From contig CM060915.1 in the NCBI GenBank assembly GCA_030737875.1, positions 628,062,786 through 628,126,785 on the forward strand: DNA of 64,000 nucleotides. Reading direction: 5' to 3'. Below the pieces are notes generated by a model. That model saw nothing but the letters and a program-made list of their open reading frames with translations. It did no database searches and was not told where the DNA came from. The DNA comes from Allium sativum. Taxonomy: Eukaryota > Streptophyta > Magnoliopsida > Asparagales > Amaryllidaceae. Below, piece after piece: positions 11,084-22,382 of this stretch (within the stretch, counting starts at the first letter, position 1; each line of letters begins with the position of its first letter). The translations under genes and the position numbers were made by a program.

Positions 11084-11311
11084 AATTAACAACCGTGTGT
11101 TGTGGTATTTTATTTGGGATTCATACAAGTACATGATTCATGTTAACAACCATATGTTGTGGTATTTTATTTGGGATTCATACAAGTACATGATTCATGT
11201 TAACAACCCTATGTTGTGGTATTTTATTTGGGATTCATGCAAGTGTATGATTCATGTTAACAACCATATGTTGTGGTATTTTATTTGGGATTCATGCAAG
11301 TATATGATTCA
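11084..11311 (+). repeat. 57-bp tandem repeat, four units (5' LTR of C)
   Basis: Four units of 57 bases (GTTAACAACCATATGTTGTG... then ...TGATTCAT) lie in tandem. As 57 is divisible by three, an 89-residue ORF reads through (11076-11345), repeating a 19-residue unit. The same is true of the 3' LTR copy. There is no evidence that it is translated. Confidence 0.85.
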
Positions 11312-12086
11312 CTATTATGCCAATATGACGTACATACTTTTATGATCACTTTTAGTGTGTAATTGGACTCCACTAAGTACTATGGTTTATATGAATCTAT
11401 GTTGGAATTGGCAAATCATGCTTTGGTATTAGAAACAAAAGTAAGCATTTTTATGAACATGACTAAACTATGTTTGGTGTTATGCCTAGTTGAAAACATG
11501 TTTTAGGCCTACGTTGTTATCAAAATCATATGGTGATATAAGTGAAACATAATTAGTTGGATTTACATTCTAATTGCAAGTTTACATGAATAGACATAAA
11601 AACCATGATTTCATGTTTAGGTATGTTTATGCCATGATTATATGAATAGAATGATTCATGTTTAAGTATTGTTTATGCCATGATTATATGCTATTACAAT
11701 GCAAGTTCACATGTGCCTAATTCATGTTAATTGAATCGTTATGTTGCAAGTTCATGCGTTCACACTCCCCTTTTTATGTTACCTTATAAACACCATGTTA
11801 TAAGCCTCCCCTTTTCATATGGCTAAGTTGGGTTTAAATGTTAAACCCAACAAATCTTATATTGTAGCGAATGTGTAAAACGGGGGTAATGACGTTTGGG
11901 TTAAAATATAGAACATATGTGTTGGCATGTTTGACGCATGCCAACAACCTTGAAAAACAATTAAGTGGCATAAATAAATTTTACCCAATAAAGATGAATT
12001 TGAATAATTGGCCGCAAATATTTACATATAAAAAGGAAAGAGACAAAATATGTAAATTTAGAAAATACGATGTGTTTAACCCGAGG

Positions 12087-12158
12087 TTGGATTGAGTTGT
12101 GATGTAAACCTGCCCGGAACCGCCCGGCTGTCCAGTAGTCACAACAATACCTATCCAA
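12087..12158. other. Covarying two-stem fold, copy a (5' LTR of C)
   Basis: Outer stem TTGGAT (12087-12092) pairs with ATCCAA (12153-12158), and inner stem GTTGTGA (12096-12102) with TCACAAC (12139-12145), around an apical GC-rich CTGCCCGGAACCGCCCGG. Copies elsewhere change both sides of each stem together. Whether it acts as RNA or DNA is unknown. Confidence 0.7.
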
Positions 12159-12197
12159 TGTGGGTGGTTAAACATGGAGCCCAATAAAGACCCGAGG

Positions 12198-12268
12198 TTA
12201 GACTGAGTTGTGGCGTAAGACTGCCCGGACCCAACCGGCAACAGGCAGCCACAACAATATCTGTCTAA
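12198..12268. other. Covarying two-stem fold, copy b (5' LTR of C)
   Basis: A tandem relative of the preceding fold about 110 bases away. Outer stem TTAGAC (12198-12203) pairs with GTCTAA (12263-12268), and inner stem GTTGTGGC (12207-12214) with GCCACAAC (12248-12255). Both stems differ from copy a at paired positions yet still pair perfectly. Confidence 0.7.
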
Positions 12269-13420
12269 TGTGAGAGGTCAAGGCTTTAATAAGACAATTA
12301 AAGCTGAGTCAGGATTGATAGGATTAAGTAAATTGAATTAATACTTAATCAAAATGGAACATGCTAAACTATACAGACTGATTGGGGGTTAGGTTTACAA
12401 AACACTTAACCAACTTAGCATGTTGGCTAGAAATAGAAAACCTAGTAGCGGGGGACCCTTTTCAGCAGTAACCCTACAAGGTGTATCAGGATACCCTGAA
12501 CTAGGCAGGGTGGGGCACGATTACTGGGCTGACTGTAAGAGGTCAAATCGATGGTGGTGGTGCATCAGTGTAGGTTCTAATGGGGTGCGGGCGTGTACAC
12601 ACTCCGGCGCAGAAAAATAAGGCACTGGGCACTAGTAGCATACCTGTGCATTCTAGGATTGTGTCGGGCCGCCACCATGGGACTTGATACACCCCATGGT
12701 GGGACCAGCATAGGTAACTGCAACAACGGGGGCCGTAAGACACATGTAACTATGCGAGTAGGAGCCGATCATCAGAAATGGACCACTTCACCCTGATTAT
12801 GGGATGCCTGTTGGGAACTAGTTTATATGGGTACAGAGATTAATATGGGGTACGATAGTGTATTCGACCCTAGACAACTTAACTTAGTTTATGGTGCTTT
12901 CTCATTTCCAGTTTATACTTATCATACCCAGTTCTTTATTCATAGACTGAATAGTCCTAGACTTACTCAGGCTTTATGTCTGACTCTACTTTTCTTTCGC
13001 CTTCTTTTCTTTCGTTTCCCCCCCAGGTCCACAGGGAGGGAATACCGCAGCTTGACCAGCTTTCATATCCAGCTTGAAGAGAAAGAATGTATTGCTTGGA
13101 TCTTTTTCGTTTTGGACTATGGCTTTGGACAGCAATTATGGGACTTATGCAGTTTATTTATGTTTTCTTTATGCTTCTTTAAATAATGTAATCAAGACAG
13201 TTATGAAGATGTTATGTTTTTGGAAGTATTGTAAAACAAATTATGACATGGTTTGTGTAACACGTATTTTGTTGAAATAAAAGTTATTGATGTTTTCCGC
13301 TGTTCAAAAATATGTGTTCTTATATCTGTCTTATATATCTGTGACTTATACTTATAAATCTCCACCAAAATTAGGGCATTCCCTTTGAGAGTGACCCTAA
13401 CGGAGGTGGGGTGTTTCACT

Positions 13421-13433
13421 TGGTATTAGAGCA
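13421..13433 (+). other. Primer-binding site of element C
   Basis: TGGTATTAGAGCA follows the 5' LTR after two bases (CT) and matches the initiator tRNA-Met type site with one mismatch in the first twelve bases. It fixes the LTR end and the + orientation. Confidence 0.85.
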
Positions 13434-13605
13434 TAGGTTTACCAGATATGATAAAAAGTTTTTGAAAATTCATTTTCAAAAGAAAATTTAAAGAAGCATT
13501 TTTTAAAGATAAAAAGTTATTTTATTTTTAAAAAAGGCAAAGTCCCCCAAAGCCATAGATACTATCTTTTATCCTTCGTTTTGAATCTATCCTTTCTGTT
13601 TCAGC

Positions 13606-16600
13606 ATGTCTGGAGACCTTACTCCCCAGCTGCTGAAGCTTTCACTCCTCCTCCTCTACGTGAACCAGAAAGCGGAAGAGTCCCAGAGCTGGAAGACGAA
13701 TAATAGTCAAACAAGAAAGGATCGTAACAGTAATGACAAGAAACATGAAAAAAGGAAATGTTATTTCTGCGGAATTCTTGGACATCTGGAGGGAGACTGC
13801 AGGAAGAAGAAGAGGAGGATGAGTGCTACTTGCTTTCAGTGTAGAGAAACAGGCCACTGGGCTAGGGACTGCCCAAAGAAGAAGGAGACAAAGGCAGAAA
13901 GCTCTCAAGGGAAGAAAGAGGGTTTACAGCCTAAGAAGACAGACTTTAAGAAGGGCGGGAAAGACAACAAAGAGAAGAGGAAGTGTAATTTCTGTGGCAA
14001 AGTGGGGCACTTAGTGAAAGATTGCCGGAAAAAGAAGGCCAAGATGAATGGCGGGTGCTTTTCTTGTGGTGAGACAGGCCACATGGCTAAGGATTGCCCG
14101 AAGAAACGAGGGCAGGGGCAGAGGGCTGGATCCACCTCAGGGGAACAGGTTCATGTGCTAGAGGCGCCACCTCTGCAACAGCGAGGTATAAATATTTTTG
14201 TAGAAAGTGTAGTTTATCTTTATGATCACCCAGTTCGCACTTTATTTGATTCTGGTGCATCACACTCCTTTATCTCGTCTACTTTAGTAGAATCTCTGCA
14301 CCTAGAAACTAGTATGGTAGAGGACCCCTTAATCGTTTCAAACCCAATTGGGGGCCCAGCTCATTTGTCTATGATCTGTGTGGGATTGAAAATTTCTATT
14401 CTAAGCGTAGAATTTAGATGTAGTGCCTTTGTTTTGGGCTTCTCGGGATATGGTTTGATTTTGGGCATGGATTGGCTATCCAGTAATGGTGCCGTCCTTG
14501 ATTGTGAGAGAAGGGTGGTTAGGCTTCTGACCCAACTCGGTAACACTCTGGAAATTACTTGTAATCCCTCGTATGCGGTTATTCTTAGTTATCTTGAATC
14601 GCTAGATGCCTCTGTTGAAAGTTTGCAATCGGTTAGAGTGGTCCGGGAATATCCGGATGTCTTCGAAGAGGTGAAGGGCTTGCCTCCGAAGCGGGAGATA
14701 GACTTCCTCATATATCTTGTAGATAATGCAAAGGCCGTTGCGTTGCCCGTTAGACATATGGCTCCACGAGAAAGGAAAGAGCTCAGTAAACAGATTAAAG
14801 AGCTTCTAGAGAAGGGGTTCATTAGAAGGAGCATTTCAGAATGGGGCGCTCCAGTGGTGTTCGCTACAAAGGCGGATGGTTCACTCCGTCTATTTGTTGA
14901 CTATAGGGAGCTCAACAAGCTAACGAAAAAGAATAGGCACCCTCTCCCCAGAATTGACGATCTGTTTGATCAGCTTGTAGGAGCGTCTGTTTTCTCCCAA
15001 CTCGATTTGGCGACCGGTTTTCATCAGCTAAGGGTGGCTGAAGATAGTATCGATAAGACAGCATTCAGAAACCCAGACGGCTTCTTTGAATGGCTCATCA
15101 TGCCTTTTGGCTTGACAAACGCACCCGCTTACTTCATGGACTTGATGAGTAGGGTGTTCAGGGATTTCCTCAATAAGTTCGTAGTGGTCTTCGTAGACGA
15201 TATCCTTATCTTCTCAAAGAGTGAAGAGGAACATGCTCAGCACTTAAGGGCAATCATGGAAACTCTGCGAGTCCATCAGCTAAAAGCCAAATTCTCCAAG
15301 TGCCACTTTTGGAGAGAGGAAGTGAGGTTTCTTGGGCACATAGTATCCAAGGAAGGGTTAGTTGTGGACCCTGCTAAGGTAGTAGCGGTACAGGATTGGA
15401 AGACACCAAAGAACGCAACAGAAGTCCGAAGCTTTCTTGGGCTAGCAGGCTTCTATCTGAAATTCATCAGAGAATTTGCAAAAATATCAGCTCCGCTCAC
15501 AAGGCTGACAAAGAAGAATCTAGTGTTCAATTGGGACTTGGATTGCGAGTTTGCTTTCCAACGACTGAAAAGGGCTCTTACAACAGCCCCAGTTTTGACG
15601 TTGCCAGATGGAAGCAAGATGTTCACAGTTTATACAAATGCATGTGGGACAGGGCTAGGCGCTGTCTTAATGCAATAAGGAAGGGTAGTAGCTTATGGTG
15701 GAAGGCAGTTGAAAATGCATGAAAAGAACTACCGAACCCACGATCTTGAGTTAGCCGCCATCGTCTTTGCACTCAAGTCTTGGCGACACTATCTCCTAGG
15801 TGAGAAGTTCGAACTTTACATTGACCATAAATCGTTGAAATATCTTTTCTCGCAGAAAGATCTTAGCTTGAGGCAACAGAGATGGATGGAGTTTCTTGCC
15901 TCGTACGATTTCGAGATCTCCTACACTCTGGGCAAAGGCAACGTAGTGGCAGACGCGTTCAGCCGAAAGAAACTGACCCTAAGCCCGCTGTTTGTTGAAA
16001 GACAAAGCCTAGAGCTTATAGCCAGTTTTGACTTTAGGCCCTCCTCCGATTTTGTACCGGGCTTGCTAGCATCTCTCGAAGTACGCCCGACTTTAGTGGA
16101 CTCAATAGGGACAACACAACGCGAAGACCCTCATCTTGTGGAGACGATTGATAGGCTAATTAGGGGTGAGACTTCAAGTCACCTCAGCAGATACTCCATC
16201 GATGACAAGGGTTGGCTAAGGCGAGACGGAAGACTATGCGTCCCACAGACAAGTGATTTAGTAAAGACGGTTCTCGAGGAAGCACATCACTCCAAGATGA
16301 CGATACATCCAGGCGGGGATAAAATGTACAAGGACATAAAGAGAACTTTCTTTTGGAACGGCATGAAGAAGAACGTGGCAGATTTCGTTTCTAAGTGTAT
16401 GGTGTGCCAATAGGTTAAAGCGGAACAGAAAAAGCCTGGCGGTCTGCTCCATCCTCTAGAGGTCCCACAGTGGAAGTGGGATAGCATCTCAATGGACTTC
16501 ATTGATGGGCTACCTAGGTCTAGAAGAGGCAACACTAGCATTTGGGTAATAGTGGATAGGCTTACTAAAAGCGCCCACTTTTTACCTATCAAGAGTAAAA

Positions 16601-17565
16601 GAACTGCCTCATCCCTAGCATCTCTTTACCTCAAGGAAATTGTTCGACTCCATGGAATACCCTCGAGCATTGTTAGTGACCGAGACCCTATCTTCACAAG
16701 TGAGTTTTGGCGGAGTCTGCAAGAAGCGGTAGGCACACAGTTATGCTTGAGCACAGCCTATCATCCCCAAACCGAGGGCCAAACCGAAAGGGTGAACAGA
16801 GTTTTGGAAGACCTTTTAAGACTGTGCGTCCTTGACTTTGGAGGGACGTGGGAAGACCATCTTCCTTTGGTGGAATTTGCCTACAACAACAGCTACCAAG
16901 CAACCATCGGAATGGCGCCCTTCGAAGCTTTATATGGAAGACCGTGCCGGTCACCCACTTGTTGGTGGGAGTCTACTGATAAGCTCATACTTGGACCAGA
17001 TATGATCTGAGAGACTTCAGAGAAAGTAGACTTAATACGAAGAAGGATGAAGATGGCCCAAGACAGACAAAAGTCCTACGCCGACAAGAGGAGGACCGAC
17101 CTTGAATTTGAGGTTGGGGATAGAGTTTTTCTTAAGGTATCTCCCCTAAGGAACGTTGTTCATTTTGGAACCACAGGAAAGCTAGCACCAAGGTTCGTAG
17201 GGCCATTTCCTATCATCGAGAAAATTGGGAAAATGGCCTATAGATTAGAGCTACCCGAAAAATTGGCCGGAGTTCACAACGTCTTTCACGTTTCACATCT
17301 CCGAAAATGTCTACATGATTCTGCTGAAGTAGTAGAGCCAAATATCCTAGAAGAAGCTGAAGTGGAACGCGAAGCAACCGTGAGGAAAGTTCGAACCCGC
17401 ATATTAGGAACGGAAGCGAAGAAGCTACGCAACCGCGAAGTCAAGCTCGTCAAAGTTCAGTGGAGCGACGCCGAGGGAGACGCAACTTGGGAAACTGAAG
17501 CTAGAATACGCGCAGGCTACCCTTTTCTTTTCGAGGGTACGTCTTTGATCTTTCTTTTTCCTTAA
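13606..17565 (+). pseudogene. Ty3/gypsy chromovirus gag(NC)-pol polyprotein, three nonsense codons
   Basis: One reading frame of 1320 codons encodes the replication proteins of element C. From the ATG at 13606: four CCHC zinc knuckles (residues about 52-65, 76-89, 127-140, 151-164), an aspartic protease DSGASHSF (215-222), reverse transcriptase with VDYRELN (431) and catalytic FVDD (529-532), RNase H, integrase with an HHCC zinc finger (to about 16413) and DDE residues in DFIDGLP, SDRDP and GQTERVNR, then a GPF region and a chromodomain-like end (LVKVQWSDAEGDATWETE). In-frame stops interrupt it at 15676 (TAA), 16411 (TAG) and 17008 (TGA), with no frameshift. Each could come from one C-to-T change in CAA, CAG and CGA. 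The RNase H motif reads YTNAC where an Asp is usual (AAT at 15637). The gag capsid domain is absent: only ~190 bases lie between primer site and ATG, and zinc knuckles begin near residue 50. It is very probably inactive. Tekay/Del-like assignment is inference from the C-terminal segment. Confidence 0.93.
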
Positions 17566-18094
17566 GTAGCGCTTTTATCTATCTTTTTAGGTATATCTCC
17601 TCGACCTTATCTTTTAGGAAGAAACCCTTTGGATGAAAACATGTAATTGAAACATGTTATGGATGATGGTTGCAAGTGGTTGCAAGTGATTGCTAGTGGT
17701 TGCTCGTGGTTGCATATACACACACAATCTAGGTTTTAGACCGGCTTAGTCACTTCATATTGCATATGCATAAATGTATTTATATTCGTATATGGATGAA
17801 GTTTAATGTGTTGTCATATGGATGTTGCATTTGTATGAATGATTGTGCACTCATGTAGAATCATGAATAGGAAAATTTGCATACATAATGGATTCATGAC
17901 ACTTACATAATTTGCATTAAGGAGGTCAACTGAATCAGTAGACCGCCTGATTTTGCATTAGATAAGTACATGTACACACACTTCGCATATGATCATGAAG
18001 CATTAGAAGTCTTTTAAGGACAATGGATGCTCGTGTTTGATGGGTGAGTGATGGATGTTTGGATGTTAGGACATACATTCTTCCTGAACTTGAA
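17566..18094 (+). other. 3' untranslated region of element C
   Basis: This stretch between pol and the polypurine hairpin is non-coding. Parts (about 17640-17720 and 17925-18060) reappear inverted in the internal region of the family 1 LARD F at about 53770-54210, which ties F to this family. Confidence 0.7.
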
Positions 18095-18130
18095 GATTTC
18101 GGGGACGAAATCCTTTTAAGTGGGGGAGAA
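18095..18130 (+). other. Polypurine tract with upstream hairpin (element C)
   Basis: AAGTGGGGGAGAA (18118-18130) ends where the 3' LTR begins. The hairpin GATTTCG / loop GGGA / CGAAATC (18095-18112) precedes it. In family 2 the same hairpin is CTTTTCG / GGGA / CGAAAAG, so the stem bases change together while pairing is kept. Confidence 0.85.
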
Positions 18131-18385
18131 TGTAACACCCCATGTATTCTATAACAGCGAAATTCACAAATTAAAGTATAACTAATTTCAAATCAAGGAA
18201 TTAAGGGAAACGGGATACGCCATTGCGTTCGTCTCGGAATTCTGCTTGAGTTAGAGTCCAAGTTTGCGTAAAACGGACTCCGTATGAAGAAGATATGGCC
18301 TCCGGAAGTTTCAGAATTCAATTTAAAATTCAAAACAGCTCAGAAAAACCATTTCAAAATTGAAAATCGGGCCGAATTGGCCAGC

Positions 18386-18401
18386 GCGGGAATTTTCCCG
18401 C
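18386..18401. promoter_or_regulatory. E2F-type site in near-palindrome (3' LTR of C)
   Basis: Identical to the site at 10385-10400; contains TTTCCCGC. Confidence 0.5.
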
Positions 18402-18410
18402 CCAAGGCAC

Positions 18411-18520
18411 CCAGGTCGACTTGGTAGTCGACCTGGGGCTACCCAGGTCGACTGGGCAGTCGACCTGGGTCACCCGTGTCGACTGCCAAGTCGACACGGT
18501 GTCGACTGGCGTGTCGACCT
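18411..18520. repeat. GTCGAC hairpin array (3' LTR of C)
   Basis: Same three tetraloop hairpins as in the 5' LTR, plus a further GTCGACTGGCGTGTCGAC unit near 18500 that makes this LTR longer. Confidence 0.85.
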
Positions 18521-18697
18521 GTCCCCTGAGCCAGGTCGAACCCAGCCCCCCTGGCTGGCCTAGTCTGTGTTTGGTCAATTTTCTGAGCCTTGCCTTGTCA
18601 CTAGGGCTAGGTGTCAGCTCCTGGTTGGTCTCTCCTTCAAACGAATGGCTATTATTAAACCAAGCTCCATCGACGGTCTAAATCAACTCACAAACTC

Positions 18698-18705
18698 TAT
18701 AAAAA
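18698..18705 (+). promoter_or_regulatory. TATA box of the family 1 LTR promoter
   Basis: TATAAAAA within CTCTATAAAAAGGACC lies about 300 bases downstream of the E2F-type site. The 5' LTR copy reads CAATAAAAAGG at 10684-10694, so the LTR that would drive the element has lost the consensus. A TATA box at the equivalent place in element F supports the call. Confidence 0.6.
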
Positions 18706-20100
18706 GGACCTAAGACTCACCCTAATTCACACAAACAAAAATGGAGATGAGACCGTCATGCTGCTGAGGAGAGACTAGGGATAGCCATCAGAAATTGAGA
18801 GACAATTAGGAGATAATTCGAAAGCTTAAAGCAACGTCAATTAAATCAAAACAACGCCTACAACAAAGGATAGCATCTCCAAATTCAGAATACAGATTCC
18901 TGAATTGAAGATTCGTCATACGTTGTAAGTAGAGTGCTATTCCGATGTGAATAAATAATTGTGTTTTGATTTGTGTAAAGTGAGAAATGGAATTGTGGCA
19001 ATAATAATCTATATTTGTATGTTATTTTGATTCTAAACGATTTGGAAATGTTATGGTATACGATTGGATATTTGCAAGTGTGTGATTTATGTTGGAAATT
19101 AACAACCGTGTGTTGTGGTATTTTATTTGGGATTCATACAAGTACATGATTCATGTTAACAACCATATGTTGTGGTATTTTATTTGGGATTCATACAAGT
19201 ACATGATTCATGTTAACAACCCTATGTGGTGGTATTTTATTTGGGATTCATGCAAGTGTATGACTCATGATAACAACCATATGTTGTGGTATTTTATTTG
19301 GGATTCATGCAAGTATATGATTCACTATTATGCCAATATGACGTACATACTTTTATGATCACTTTTAGTGTGTAATTGGACTCGACTAAGTACTATGGTT
19401 TATATGAATCTATGTTGGAATTGGCAAATCATGCTTTTGTATTAGAAACAAAAGTAAGCATTTTTATGAACATGACTAAACTATGTTTGGTATTATGCCT
19501 AGTTGAAAACATGTTTTAGGCCTACGTTGTTATCAAAATCATATGGTGACATAAGTGACACATAATTAAGTTGGATTTACATTCTAATTGCAAGTTTACA
19601 TGAATTGACATAAAAACCATGATTTCATGTTTAGGTATGTTTATGCCATGATTATATGAATAGAATGATTCATGTTTAAGTATTGTTTATGCCATGATTA
19701 TATGCTATTACAATGCAAGTTCACATGTGCCTAATTCATGTTAATTGAATCGTTATGTTGCAAGTTCATGCGTTCACACTCCCCTTTTTATGTTACCTTA
19801 TAAACACCATGTTATAAGCCTCCCCTTTTCATATGGCTAAGTTGGGTTTAAATGTTAAACCCAACATATCTTATATTGTAGCGAATGTGTAAAACGGGGG
19901 TAACGACGTTTGGGTTAAAATATAGAACATATGTGTTGGCATGTTTGACGCATGCCAACAACCTTGAAAAACAATTAAGTGGCATAAATAAATTTTACCC
20001 AATAAAGATGAATTTGAATAATGGGCCGCAAATATTTACATATAAAAAGGAAAGAGACAAAATATGTAAATTTAGAAAATACGATGTGTTTAACCCGAGG

Positions 20101-20282
20101 TTGGATTGAGTTGTGATGTAAACCTGCCCGGAACCGCCCGGCTGTCCAGTAGTCACAACAATACCTATCCAATGTGGGTGGTTAAACACGGAGCCCAATA
20201 AAGACCCGAGGTTAGACTGAGTTGTGGCGTAAGACTGCCCGGACCCAACCGGCAACAGGCAGCCACAACAATATCTATCTAA
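20101..20282. other. Two covarying folds in the 3' LTR of C
   Basis: Counterparts of 12087-12158 and 12198-12268. The first keeps TTGGAT/ATCCAA. The second has TTAGAC against ATCTAA, one mismatch in the outer stem. Confidence 0.65.
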
Positions 20283-22183
20283 TGTGAGAGGTCAAGGCTT
20301 TAATAAGACAATTAAGGCTGAGTCCGGATTGATAGGATTAAGTAAATTGAATTAATACTTAATCAAAATGGAACATGCTAAACTATACAGACTGATTGGG
20401 GGTTAGGTTTACAAAACACTTAACCAACTTAGCATGTTGGCTAGAAATAGAAAACCTAGTAGCGGGGGACCCTTTTCAGTAGTAACCCTACAAGGTGTAT
20501 CAGGATACCCTGAACTAGGCAGGGTGGGGCACGATTACTGGGCTGACTGTAAGAGGTCAAATCGACGGCGGTGGTGCAACATTGTAGGTTCTAACGGGGT
20601 GCGGGCGTGCACACACTCCGGCGCAGAAAAATAAGGCACTGGGCACCAGTAGCATACCTGTGCATTCTAGGATTGTGTCGGGCCGCCACCATGGGACTTG
20701 ATACACCCCATGGTGGGACCAGCATAGGTAACTACAACAACGGGGGCCGTAAGACACATGTAACTATGCGAGTAGGAGCCGATCATCAGAAATGGATCAC
20801 TTCACCCTGATTATGGGGTGCCTGTTGGGAACTAGTTTATATGGGTACAGAGATTAATATGGGGTACGATAGTGTATTCGACCCTAGACAACTTAACTTA
20901 GTTTATGGTGCTTTCTCATTTCCAGTTTATACTTATCATACCCAGTTCTTTATTCATAGACTGAATAGTCCTAGACTTACTCAGGCTTTATGTCTGACTC
21001 TACTTTTCTTTCGCCTTCTTTTCTTTCGTTTCCCCCTAGGTCCACAGGGAGGGAATACCGCAGCTTGACCTGCTTTCACATCCAGCTTGAAGAGAAAGAA
21101 TGTATTGCTTGGATCTTTTTCGTTTTGGACTATGGCTTTGGACAGCATTATGGGACTAATGCAGTTTATTTGTGTTTTCTTTATGCTTCTAATGTAATCA
21201 AGATAGTTATGAAGATGTTATGTTTTTGGAAGTATTGTAAAACAAATTATGACATGGTTTGTGTAACACGTATTTTGTTGAAATAAAAGTTATTGATGTT
21301 TTCCTCTATTCAAAAATATGTGTTCTTATATCTGTCTTGTATATCTGTGACTTATACTTATAAACCTCCACCAAAATTAGGTCATTCCCTTTGAGAGTGA
21401 CCCTAACGGAGGTGGGGTGTTTCAAAATCCATTCCAATTCAGTTATTGGGAATTCTGGTTTCTTTTGAAACCATTTCAAATCCAATTTATTTATCTAAAA
21501 AAATGGAATTATAATTCCCGTTCAAAACTAGCTCATTTCATAAAAGTCTATTTTTATCCTTTCAAATATGGAAATTTTCATCCCAATTCTTTCCAAATCA
21601 TTTCTTATGATTTTACACAAATTATTACTTTTTTAATAATTTTATCCAGGCCCGTACAGTCGATTTCCATCTACGGCCATCGAACTGCACTTACAGCGAC
21701 CTTTTCCAAATTTGATTTGGACGTAATTCCAAATCCAGCTGTTAGATTTCAAATCTCTACTATTCATTAGAAAGCTCTTTTCGATACGAACCCAACGGTT
21801 TCGGTTTTAGGAGGATCTGACGGTCGGATCTCCCGTAATATCCGTTCAAAATACATGGTCGAAATTTGTGAACTACTGCGGCGCGGTGCATTCTATTCAG
21901 GCCATTATATATATATATATAATATATATATAATATATATTTCGTCGATTTCCTTTCAAAATGTATTTTATAAATCGTTTTATATTTGTTTTCAAAACGA
22001 TTTCAACTTCATATTCAATTTCTAATCGAAATTGAATATTCCATATCATTAATCTGTAAATGATAATACTCTCAAAACGTTATATTTTGAAATCTCTACC
22101 TTTTCTATATTCATTATAAAAATGAAAAAATCGATATAAATATTGTTCACGTCAAAATGGCATCAATTTAATCAACAAGGATT

Positions 22184-22382
22184 TTATTCAACACATGAAT
22201 GTTTATTCTATTCAACACATGAATATTTATTTTATTCAATACATGAATATTTATTTTATTCAGCACATGAATATACATTTTATTCAACACATGAATATTT
22301 ATTTAATTCAACACATGAATATTTATTTTATTCAACACATGAATATTTATTTTATTCAACACATGAAAATTTATTTTATTTT
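22184..22382. repeat. 24-bp minisatellite, about eight units
   Basis: Units of TTCAACACATGAATATTTAT plus four bases run in tandem. The homologous array in B's other LTR (29408-29560) has about six, so copy number has changed since insertion or during reverse transcription. Confidence 0.9.

Larger units (their letters stand above)
10130..13418 (+). mobile_element. 5' LTR of element C (3.29 kb, family 1)
   Basis: It begins TGTAACACCCC and ends GGGGTGTTTCA, and is repeated almost exactly at 18131-21424; by eye only about one or two differences per 100 bases separate them, so C is a young insertion. In order it holds an E2F-type site, GTCGAC hairpins, a TATA-like position (here CAATAAAAAGG, mutated from the 3' LTR's CTATAAAAAGG), a 57-bp repeat, several perfect hairpins (for example arms GTTGGGTTTAA at 11827-11837 and 11841-11851) and two copies of the covarying fold. 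Confidence 0.95.
18131..21424 (+). mobile_element. 3' LTR of element C (3.29 kb, family 1)
   Basis: Matches the 5' LTR throughout. It ends GGGGTGTTTCA at 21424 and is followed by AAATC, the target duplication. Differences from the 5' LTR include 13 extra bases in the GTCGAC array near 18500 and scattered substitutions. It carries the E2F-type site (18386-18401), hairpins (18411-18520), 57-bp repeats (about 19097-19324) and folds (20101-20172, 20212-20282). Confidence 0.95.

Noticed and set aside
12087..12268. The folded element considered as tRNA-like or a SINE
   Set aside because: No A and B box promoter, anticodon arm or CCA-type end is visible, and it lies inside LTRs at fixed position. 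It is better described as an LTR structure.
13642..14135. Antisense ORFs inside the polyprotein (also 14361-14834, 16258-16592, 38810-39221 and others)
   Set aside because: Shadows of the gag-pol reading frame on the other strand, with no support of their own.
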